Source of the DNA: Gammaproteobacteria bacterium
Lineage (GTDB): Bacteria > Pseudomonadota > Gammaproteobacteria > S144-34
Assembly: GCA_015494165.1 (NCBI GenBank)
Contig: WGBS01000161.1
Coordinates: 1-14,972 of the forward strand
DNA length: 14,972 nt
Direction: 5' to 3'
Shown here: piece by piece, positions 9,438-14,972 of the stretch
How the letters are laid out: every line of letters starts with the position of its first letter
Position numbering within the stretch: position 1 is the first letter of the stretch
Translations under genes and position numbers: made by a program
The notes under the pieces: model-generated
What the model saw: the letters and a program-made list of their open reading frames with translations, nothing else
Told to the model about the DNA's origin: nothing
Databases searched by the model: none

Positions 9438-12322
9438 CCCTCGGCGCCGCCCGCGCGCCGCGCCGGCGCCGCCTGGAGCGCCGCCGCCACCTCGGGACGG
9501 CCGAAGAGATAGCCCTGGGCGCAGTCGACGCCGATGGCGCGCAGGACCGCGAGCTCGCCCTCGGTCTCGACGCCCTCGGCCACGGTCTCCTTGCCGAGGG
9601 CGTGGGCGACCTCGTTCATGGCCTGCACCATGGCGCGCTTGAGGCGGTCGCCCTCCAGCCCGCGCACGAAGGAGGCGTCGATCTTGACGCGGTCCACCGG
9701 CAGGTCCTTGAGATAGGCGAAGGAGGAGTAGCCGACGCCGAAGTCGTCGAGGGCCGTGGTGCAGCCCAGGCGGCGCAGACCGGCGAGCAGCGCCTGCGCC
9801 CGCGCCATGCTGGTGATGGCGACCGTCTCCGTGATCTCGAAGCACACGCGCCGGGGCTCCACCCCGGCGCCCTCCAGGGCGGCGGTGATGAAGTCCAGCA
9901 TGGCGGGATCCCCCACCGACTGCGCCGAGAGGTTGATCGAGAGGGTGCCCGTGCCCGAGGCGCCGGCCGCCATCTCCTCCAGCGCGTGCTCGACCACCCA
10001 GCGGTCGATGTCGCCCATGAGGCCGAAGCGCTCGGCCGAGGGCAGGAAGCCGCCGGGCAGCACCGTCGCGCCCTTCTCGTCCAGCATGCGCACGAGCACC
10101 TCGTGCCCGCACACGGCGCGGTCGGTGCAGCGCACGATGGGCTGGCGCGCCAGCACGAAGCGCTCCTCCTCGATGGCCTGGCGGATGCGGCGCACCCAGC
10201 CGATGTCGGCCGACATGCTCTCGATGTCGCCGCGGTCCTCGGGCCGGAACAGGTGCACGCGGTTGCGCCCGGCGCGCTTGGCGAGCTGCACCGCCACGTC
10301 GGCGCGCGCCAGCAGGTCCTCGCGGCTGCCCACGTCCGGTCCCGCCACCGCCACGCCGATGGAGCAGCCCACGTGGATGCTCCCGCCCTCGTGGTGCACG
10401 CTGTAGCCGGCGAGCTGGCGCCGGTAGCCCTCGGCGGCGGCGAGCGCGGCGTCCTCGTCCACCCCGTGCAGCACCACCGCGAACTCGTCGCCGCCGAGGC
10501 GCGCGAGCACGTCGCCGCGCCGCGCGCGCTGGCGCAGCAGCTCCGTCACCTCGCGCAGCACGCGGTCGCCCGTGAGGTGGCCGAGGCTGTCGTTGACGAA
10601 CTTGAAGTTGTCGAGGTCGACGTAGAGGAGCGCGAACCCGCCGCCCTGCCCCCGCCGGGCGCGCTCGAAGGCGCGGTCGAGCTCCTGCATCAGGTAGTGG
10701 CGGTTGTAGACCCCCGTGAGGGGGTCGCGCTCGGCGAGCTCGCGCAGGTGGGCGAGCATGGCCTCGCGCTCGCTCACGTCCGAGGCGAGCGCCGTGACCA
10801 GCCGCCGCCCCTCGAGCTCCAGCACGCTGACCGAGAGCTCCAGCGCCACCCGGCGGCCGTCGCGGCGCAGGCCCGCGACCGTGACCGGGCGCGGCTCGCT
10901 GCCGGTCCCGCGCCGCACTAGGCGCCGGAGCCAGCGCCGCGCCCGCGGGCGCTCCTCGGGCGGCACCAGCAGCGTGATATCGGCGCCCAGCACCTCCGCG
11001 GCGCGCCAGCCGAACAGGCGCTCGGCGGCGCGGTTGAAGCCCTCGATGCGCCCATCGGCGTCCACCGTGATGACCGCCTCGGCGGCGTGGTCGAGGATGG
11101 CCCGCAGGCGGTGCTCGCGCTGGTGGACCTGGGCGCGCATGCCCTCGAAGGCGCGCACCAGCCCCTCCACCTCCTCGACGTCGGCGCCCGGCAGCGGCAG
11201 CGGCTCGCCGCCCGCCCCCTCGCGCTCCATGGCCCGCGCCACCACGGCGAGCGGACGGTGGATGAGCCGCTCGAAGCTGACGTAGGCGGCGAGGATGAGC
11301 GCCGCCATGCCGAGGGCGAAGACCCACAGCACCGTGAGCAGCGCCGTGGCCACGCGCATGTGGCTCGCGCTGCGCTCCCGCGCCAGGGCCGCGAGGCGGC
11401 GCCCGATCCGCTCCGCCGCCTCCCAGAAGGCGCGCTGCGCCGGCACCACCCGTCCCCGCAGCACCGGGATCTCGGCGCGCCAGCCCTCGGAGCGGTAGAT
11501 GCGCTCGGCACGCGCGAAGACCGTCTCGTAGCGGGTGTGCAGGCGCTCGAGCTCGGCCACCGCCTCGCTCACGCCGAAGGGGAGCCGTCCCGCCTCGGCC
11601 ATGCGCCGCAGCCGCGCGAGCAGGTCGCGCACCTCGGCCACGTACAGGGCCCGGTCCCGGAGGTTGGCCGCCATCGCGCGCTCGGGGTCGCCGAAGACCC
11701 CGGAGCGGTTGGCGATGAACAGCCGGACGTTGCTCACGAGCTGCGACCAGGCGTAGCGCAGGCGCCACAGCAGCTCCACCGTCTCGCGCGCCCCGGGCTC
11801 GCCTTCGCGCTCGGCCTCCTCCGCCGCCTGCAGGGCGCCGCGCAGGGTGTCGAGGAAGCGCTGGTTGGTGGGGAAGAGCTCGCCGAGGAGGATGGGCATC
11901 CCGGGATAGCGCGTGGCGGCGCTCTCGAGCCGCGCCAGGACCTCGCCCACGCCGTCGCGCAGCTCGGCGAAGGCGCCGAGCAGGGCCCCGACCTCGCGGC
12001 GCAGGACGGGGTCGGCACGCACGGCCGGGTCGGTCGCGAGCGCGCGCGCCGCCTCCCCCGCGCGCCGCAGGGCCGCCTCGGCGGCGGCGCGGTCCGAGGC
12101 CTCGAGGAAGGTGAGGTGGCGGTGCATGGCGAGCTCCGCCGCGTGCACCTCGCCGGTGAAATCGGCGAGCAGGGCCTGCACGCGCTCGTGCGCGAGCGCG
12201 GCCGCCCGGGCCTCGCGGGCGGTGCGCACCACCTGCCACGTCCCGTAGGCCGCGGCCAGCAGCGCCACCGCCACCGCCGTCCCCGCGATCGCCGCGAAGC
12301 GACCGCGCATGCTGTGCCACAT
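9434..12322 (-). CDS. Membrane-bound PAS-GGDEF-EAL protein (cyclic di-GMP synthesis/breakdown)
   Basis: Probably adjusts cyclic di-GMP in response to a signal sensed outside or within the membrane. The product is 962 residues. Order: transmembrane helix (about 10-32), a helical periplasmic region of about 290 residues (35-320), second helix (about 322-348), HAMP (about 350-402), PAS (about 403-515), GGDEF domain (about 523-690) and EAL domain (about 705-950). The GGDEF motif (610-614) is intact and the inhibitory site RRGD (601-604) lies five residues before it, so cyclase activity with product inhibition is expected. The EAL motif reads EVL (741-743), but Glu741, Asn797, Glu829/Glu832, Asp859-Asp860, Lys880, Glu916/Glu919 and Gln936 are present, so phosphodiesterase activity is also possible. 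The ATG at 12322 is chosen because AGGGAG (12329-12334) precedes it. An upstream in-frame ATG would add 21 unlikely residues, and an alternative start is the ATG at 12310. The ligand is unknown. Confidence 0.93.
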   Translation of the reverse strand: MWHSMRGRFAAIAGTAVAVALLAAAYGTWQVVRTAREARAAALAHERVQALLADFTGEVHAAELAMHRHLTFLEASDRAAAEAALRRAGEAARALATDPAVRADPVLRREVGALLGAFAELRDGVGEVLARLESAATRYPGMPILLGELFPTNQRFLDTLRGALQAAEEAEREGEPGARETVELLWRLRYAWSQLVSNVRLFIANRSGVFGDPERAMAANLRDRALYVAEVRDLLARLRRMAEAGRLPFGVSEAVAELERLHTRYETVFARAERIYRSEGWRAEIPVLRGRVVPAQRAFWEAAERIGRRLAALARERSASHMRVATALLTVLWVFALGMAALILAAYVSFERLIHRPLAVVARAMEREGAGGEPLPLPGADVEEVEGLVRAFEGMRAQVHQREHRLRAILDHAAEAVITVDADGRIEGFNRAAERLFGWRAAEVLGADITLLVPPEERPRARRWLRRLVRRGTGSEPRPVTVAGLRRDGRRVALELSVSVLELEGRRLVTALASDVSEREAMLAHLRELAERDPLTGVYNRHYLMQELDRAFERARRGQGGGFALLYVDLDNFKFVNDSLGHLTGDRVLREVTELLRQRARRGDVLARLGGDEFAVVLHGVDEDAALAAAEGYRRQLAGYSVHHEGGSIHVGCSIGVAVAGPDVGSREDLLARADVAVQLAKRAGRNRVHLFRPEDRGDIESMSADIGWVRRIRQAIEEERFVLARQPIVRCTDRAVCGHEVLVRMLDEKGATVLPGGFLPSAERFGLMGDIDRWVVEHALEEMAAGASGTGTLSINLSAQSVGDPAMLDFITAALEGAGVEPRRVCFEITETVAITSMARAQALLAGLRRLGCTTALDDFGVGYSSFAYLKDLPVDRVKIDASFVRGLEGDRLKRAMVQAMNEVAHALGKETVAEGVETEGELAVLRAIGVDCAQGYLFGRPEVAAALQAAPARRAGGAEG

Positions 12323-12334
12323 GGCCCGCTCCCT

Positions 12335-12367
12335 GGGCGGCGCCGCGCAGCCCGCGCGGGTCCGCCC
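12335..12367 (-). promoter_or_regulatory. Hairpin abutting the ribosome-binding site of the GGDEF/EAL gene
   Basis: In the minus-strand transcript GGGCGG (12367-12362) can pair with CCGCCC (12340-12335), directly next to the AGGGAG ribosome-binding site. The loop contains the palindrome CCCGCGCGGG (12351-12360). This could influence access to the start. The 6-bp stem is short and GC-rich sequence makes such pairs common. Confidence 0.3.
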
Positions 12368-12384
12368 GCAATCCCGCCACGTCA

Positions 12385-12413
12385 ATTATCGGCGCCCGAG
12401 GCGGGTTTCTTGA
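12385..12413 (-). promoter_or_regulatory. Candidate promoter of the GGDEF/EAL gene
   Basis: The minus strand has GATAAT (12390-12385, 5 of 6 matches) 17 bp downstream of TCAAGA (12413-12408, 3 of 6). The surrounding bases are locally A+T-rich in an otherwise very GC-rich spacer. Transcription would start near 12378, giving a leader of about 55 nt. Confidence 0.4.
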
Positions 12414-12438
12414 AGGGCCGTCGGGGGCGCGCCCTGTG

Positions 12439-12447
12439 TGCTAGAGT
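12439..12447 (+). promoter_or_regulatory. Candidate extended -10 for nudJ
   Basis: TGC-TAGAGT (12439-12447) resembles an extended -10 and ends 8 bp before the nudJ ATG. The start would fall almost on the initiation codon, matching the absence of a ribosome-binding site there. No -35 at proper spacing; TTGAAG (12410-12415) is too far away. Confidence 0.33.
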
Positions 12448-12455
12448 CCCGCGCG

Positions 12456-12914
12456 ATGGCCTGGGCACCCCACGTCACGGTCGCCGCCGTGGTCGAGCGC
12501 GGCGGGCGCTTCCTCCTGGTCGAGGAGGAGGCCGACGGCGCCGTCGTCCTCAACCAGCCGGCCGGCCACCTCGACCCCGGCGAGAGCCTGCCACGGGCGG
12601 CCGCGCGCGAGGCGCTGGAGGAGACCGGCTGGCCCTTCCGACCGACCGGCGTGGTGGGGCTCTACCGCTGGCAGGCCCCCGACGGGCGGACCTACCTGCG
12701 GGTGGCCTTCTGCGGCGAGCTCGACGACGCCGGCCCGCGGGGGCCGCTCGACCGCGGCATCCGCGCCACGCACTGGCTCGCGCCCGAGACGCTGCGCGCC
12801 GCCGCGGCCGGCCAGGGCCCCATTCCCCTGCGCAGCCCCCTGGTGCTGCGCGCGGTGGAGGACTATCTCGCCGGCCGGCGCTGGCCGCTCGACCTCGTCG
12901 TCGACGTGCCATGA
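12456..12914 (+). CDS. nudJ: Nudix hydrolase, NudJ-like phosphatase
   Basis: NudJ-type enzymes cleave phosphate from nucleoside di/triphosphates and from the thiamine intermediate HMP-PP. The 152-residue product is like E. coli NudJ (153). It begins MAWAPHVTVAAVVERGGRFL, matching the NudJ N-terminus, followed by LNQPAGHL (32-39) and a complete Nudix box (37-59: Gly37, Glu43, Arg51-Glu52, Glu55-Glu56, Gly58). The C-terminal RSPLV segment (about 131-135) and final basic/hydrophobic stretch also fit. The ATG at 12456 is chosen by this alignment; an upstream in-frame GTG adds only six residues. No Shine-Dalgarno site is visible. The stop overlaps the next gene in an ATGA (12911-12914). The order nudJ followed by mnmA is conserved in gammaproteobacteria, which strengthens the assignment. 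The exact substrate is inferred. Confidence 0.9.
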   Translation: MAWAPHVTVAAVVERGGRFLLVEEEADGAVVLNQPAGHLDPGESLPRAAAREALEETGWPFRPTGVVGLYRWQAPDGRTYLRVAFCGELDDAGPRGPLDRGIRATHWLAPETLRAAAAGQGPIPLRSPLVLRAVEDYLAGRRWPLDLVVDVP

Positions 12915-13537
12915 GGGCCCGCCACGCCCTCGCCGCCCTCGGCCTGGCGCTCGCGGCGGGCTGCGCCACGACGGCGCCCGACGGCGGGGGCCCCATCCCG
13001 CGGCCCGAGGCGTTCGCCGTCTGCCACGGGCACGGCTGCGAGCAGCGCACCCCGGTCTCGCTGACCCCGGCCGAGTGGGCGCGGGTCGCGGCCCTGTTCA
13101 GGCCGCCCCCGGCCGACGCGGCGGCCGAGCGGCGCGCGGTCGCCTGCGCCGTCGGGCTGCTCGAGCGCCTGGTCGGCCCCAGGACCGGCACCGCGGGCGA
13201 TCTCGGCGGAACTTTTCCCGGCCTGGGGCGTCCCGGGCAGATGGACTGCGTGGACGAGGCGAGCAACACCGGGACCTATCTGCGGATGCTGGCGGACGCG
13301 GGGCTGCTGCGCTTCCACGTGCCGGACGGCCGCGCCACGCGCGGCTACTTCGTCATGGGCTGGCCGCACACCACGGCCGTGATGCGCGAGCGCGGCACCG
13401 GCCGGCGCTGGGCCGTGGACTCGTGGTTCGAGGACAACGGCCGTCCCGCCCGTATCGTGCCCCTCGGCCTGTGGCGGCGCGGCTGGCGGCCGCCCCCCGG
13501 CGAGCCGCCGCCCGCCTGCACCCGCCCGACGCCCTGA
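12911..13537 (+). CDS. Lipoprotein with a possible Cys-His-Asp triad, function unknown
   Basis: A 208-residue product. Residues 1-17 form a lipoprotein signal (basic start, hydrophobic core, LAAG before Cys18), so the mature protein should be anchored in the periplasm. Its most conserved-looking part is QMDCVDEASNTGTYLRML (110-127), WPHTTAV (151-157) and WAVDSWFEDNG (167-177). The order Cys113, His153, Asp170, with the Cys at a helix start and His and Asp on likely strands, resembles transglutaminase-like/papain-like cysteine proteinases such as the LapG group. This is inference from pattern, not a proven match. A CHGHGC motif (38-43) could bind metal or form a disulfide. I believe related uncharacterised proteins exist in other proteobacteria, but I cannot check. 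It is translationally coupled to nudJ and followed 7 bp later by mnmA. If the triad is wrong, a structural lipoprotein is the alternative. Confidence 0.82.
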   Translation: MRARHALAALGLALAAGCATTAPDGGGPIPRPEAFAVCHGHGCEQRTPVSLTPAEWARVAALFRPPPADAAAERRAVACAVGLLERLVGPRTGTAGDLGGTFPGLGRPGQMDCVDEASNTGTYLRMLADAGLLRFHVPDGRATRGYFVMGWPHTTAVMRERGTGRRWAVDSWFEDNGRPARIVPLGLWRRGWRPPPGEPPPACTRPTP

Positions 13538-13544
13538 GCGCGCC

Positions 13545-14639
13545 ATGCCCGCACCCCGGGTCATCGTCGGCCTCTCGGGCGGCGTGGACTCCTCCGTCGC
13601 TGCCTGGATGCTGCTGCGCGCGGGCTACCGCGTCGAGGGGCTGTTCATGAAGAACTGGGAGGACGACGACGAGGACGGGCTGTGCGCGGCCGCCGAGGAC
13701 CTGGCCCATGCGCGCCGGGTGTGCGAGGCGCTCGGCATCCCGCTCCACCGGGTGAGTTTCGCGCGCGAGTACCGCGCGCGCGTCTTCCGCCATTTCCTGG
13801 CCGAGTACGCCGCCGGGCGCACGCCCAATCCGGACGTGCTCTGCAACCGGGAGATCAAGTTCGGGGTTTTCCTCAGCCATGCGCGCCGCCTCGGCGCCGA
13901 CTGGGTCGCGACGGGCCACTACGCGCGCGTCGAGCACGACCGCCGCGGCCTGTGGCTGCTCAAGGGCTGCGACCCCGCGAAGGACCAGAGCTACTTCCTG
14001 CACGCGGTGAGCGCGCGCCAGCTCGAGCGGGTGCTCTTCCCCGTCGGTGCGCTCGCCAAGGAAGAGGTGCGCGCGCTGGCGCGCGCCGCGGGCCTGCCCA
14101 CCCACGACCGGCCCGACAGCACCGGCATCTGCTTCATCGGCGAGCGCCCCTTCCGCGAGTTCCTCGCCCGCTACCTCCCCGCGCGCCCGGGCGAGATCCG
14201 CACCCTCGACGGGCGCGTGCTCGGCGAGCACCGGGGCGTGGCCTACTACACCATCGGCCAGCGCGCCGGCCTCGGGATCGGGGGGCTGGCCGGGGCCGGC
14301 GAGGGCGCCTGGTACGTGGTGGACAAGGACCCCCGCGCCAACGTCCTCTACGTCGCCCAGGGCCACGAGCACCCGCGCCTGATGGCGCGCGCGGTCGTCG
14401 CCTCGGGGGCGAGCTGGGTCGCGGGACGCCCGCCGCCCCTCCCCTGGCGCGGGCACGCGCGCATCCGCCACCGCCACCGCGAGGCGGCCTGCCGCGTCGA
14501 GGACCTCGGCGGCGGGCGCCTGCGCGTCGCCTTCGACGAGCCGCAGCGTGCCCCCGCCCCCGGCCAGTACGTGGTCCTCTACGAGGGCGAGCGCTGCCTG
14601 GGCGGCGCGGTCATCGACGCCTGCGAGACCCTCGGCTGA
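13545..14639 (+). CDS. mnmA: tRNA-specific 2-thiouridylase MnmA
   Basis: Adds sulfur at C2 of the wobble uridine (s2U34) in tRNAs for Lys, Glu and Gln, using ATP and a persulfide delivered through TusE in organisms that have it. The 364-residue product matches E. coli MnmA (368). The ATP-binding PP-loop SGGVDSS is at 11-17. The two catalytic cysteines are Cys100 in PNPDVLCNREIKF and Cys196 in STGICFIGER. KDQSYFL (146-152) and GVAYYTIGQRAGLGIGG (about 229-245) are further family signatures, and the C-terminal beta-barrel part is complete. The ATG at 13545 gives a normal N-terminus; the ribosome-binding site is poor and translation may be coupled to the gene 7 bp upstream. In many gammaproteobacteria hflD and purB follow, but here a repeat region begins at once. 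Confidence 0.97.
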   Translation: MPAPRVIVGLSGGVDSSVAAWMLLRAGYRVEGLFMKNWEDDDEDGLCAAAEDLAHARRVCEALGIPLHRVSFAREYRARVFRHFLAEYAAGRTPNPDVLCNREIKFGVFLSHARRLGADWVATGHYARVEHDRRGLWLLKGCDPAKDQSYFLHAVSARQLERVLFPVGALAKEEVRALARAAGLPTHDRPDSTGICFIGERPFREFLARYLPARPGEIRTLDGRVLGEHRGVAYYTIGQRAGLGIGGLAGAGEGAWYVVDKDPRANVLYVAQGHEHPRLMARAVVASGASWVAGRPPPLPWRGHARIRHRHREAACRVEDLGGGRLRVAFDEPQRAPAPGQYVVLYEGERCLGGAVIDACETLG

Positions 14640-14704
14640 AGCGGAGGACGGCCGACGGGGTGCTGCAGACTGGAGGCTGTAACCTGCAACCTGGCTCTGT
14701 GGGA

Positions 14705-14719
14705 ACGGCATCCTGCCGT
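14705..14719 (+). terminator. Short hairpin downstream of mnmA
   Basis: ACGGCA (14705-14710) and TGCCGT (14714-14719) form a perfect 6-bp stem with a 3-nt loop, 65 bp after the mnmA stop. There is no T-run, so termination is only a possibility. The DNA between the mnmA stop and here (14640-14704) shows no gene; it has two AACCTG copies 7 bp apart (14681-14693). Confidence 0.25.
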
Positions 14720-14737
14720 GACCGCTTGGGGAAGTGA

Positions 14738-14830
14738 ACGGGAGACGGGTTGCGGGAGACGGGTGACCGTACACCGTAGCCTGTACGCTGTAACCCGCCT
14801 GCGGAAAAGGCCGCGCGCGGAGCGCGCACC
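14738..14830. repeat. 93-bp intergenic repeat, copy 1
   Basis: This block recurs 142 bp downstream (14880-14972) with a single difference (T at 14751, G at 14893). Its parts in order: two copies of CGGGAGACGGGT (14739-14750 and 14753-14764), an inverted repeat CGTACA/TGTACG (14768-14773 and 14782-14787) around an 8-nt loop, GCTGTAACCCGCCTGCGG, and GCGCGC-GGA-GCGCGC (14813-14827). The offset of 142 is not a multiple of three, and open frames inside it shift between copies, so it is not a coding repeat. Confidence 0.9.
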
Positions 14831-14848
14831 GACCCTCGCCTCCCGACC

Positions 14849-14905
14849 CCCGTCTCCCGCCACTCTCACAGGAGAGGTTACGGGAGACGGGTGGCGGGAG
14901 ACGGG
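14849..14905. repeat. 15-bp inverted repeat bridging the two repeat copies
   Basis: CCCGTCTCCCGCCAC (14849-14863) is the perfect reverse complement of 14891-14905, with a 27-nt loop. Its first 11 bases also pair with 14881-14891, so two alternative stems are possible. Inside the loop CTCTC/GAGAG (14863-14867 and 14872-14876) adds a small stem in the second arrangement. Confidence 0.75.
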
Positions 14906-14972
14906 TGACCGTACACCGTAGCCTGTACGCTGTAACCCGCCTGCGGAAAAGGCCGCGCGCGGAGCGCGCACC
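14880..14972. repeat. 93-bp intergenic repeat, copy 2 (reaches the window edge)
   Basis: Identical to 14738-14830 except for G at 14893. The match still holds at the last base of the window, so the repeat is probably longer and more copies may follow. With the 49 bp between copies, the period of any array would be 142 bp. Confidence 0.88.

Noticed and set aside
9411..12380. 989-residue minus-strand frame shifted relative to the GGDEF/EAL gene, and plus-strand frames across the same stretch.
   Set aside because: Arg/Gly/Ala-rich shadows of the real 962-residue gene; no motifs seen.
14579..14971. Minus-strand frames in the terminal repeats, both starting MRAPRAAFSAGGLQRTGYG.
   Set aside because: The similarity comes from the DNA repeat itself; the 142-bp offset shifts the frame and no ribosome-binding site or protein signature is present.
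14738..14972. Possible CRISPR array.
   Set aside because: The repeated unit is 93 bp with a 49-bp gap and internal sub-repeats, unlike 21-48-bp repeats with similar-sized unique spacers, and no cas genes are present.

Overview
The window is a very GC-rich stretch (about 70% or more by eye) of a gammaproteobacterial core chromosome. The evidence is gene content and order: ftsK, trxB, aat, bpt, infA, clpA, clpS, icd, nudJ, mnmA is a backbone known from Pseudomonas and relatives. Escherichia coli carries the same genes split over two loci. The GC content would fit a Chromatiales/Ectothiorhodospiraceae-like lineage, but that placement is inference. No phage, transposase, integrase, CRISPR array or tRNA was seen.

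Layout. Positions 1-1578 (minus strand) hold the N-terminal end of ftsK and, upstream of it, ald (alanine dehydrogenase). A 153-bp divergent spacer at 1579-1731 separates ald from a plus-strand run: trxB, aat, bpt and infA (1732-4580). This run converges on, and slightly overlaps, a minus-strand block read from right to left: a membrane-bound GGDEF/EAL protein (9434-12322), icd, clpS, clpA and a small two-helix membrane protein (4565-5233). A second divergent spacer (12323-12455) leads to the tightly packed plus-strand set nudJ, a lipoprotein of unknown function, and mnmA (12456-14639). The last 330 bases are non-coding and hold a 93-bp repeat present twice at a 142-bp offset, together with inverted repeats.

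How the genes work together. Aat and Bpt place leucine or phenylalanine on protein N-termini, ClpS recognises such N-termini, and ClpA unfolds the substrates for ClpP (not in the window). The recognition arm of the bacterial N-degron pathway is therefore all here. TrxB, Icd and Ald are redox and central-metabolism enzymes, and Icd makes the NADPH that TrxB consumes. InfA and MnmA serve translation and tRNA modification. The GGDEF/EAL protein would turn a periplasmic or membrane cue into a change in cyclic di-GMP.

Most of the window is ordinary housekeeping DNA, and I do not see a clear new multi-gene system. The less-explained parts are those that interrupt the conserved backbone: the lipoprotein with a possible Cys-His-Asp triad (12911-13537), the membrane protein overlapping infA (4565-5233), the large sensor region of the GGDEF/EAL protein, and the repeat-rich end. 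Promoters and hairpins listed were found by eye and are tentative.
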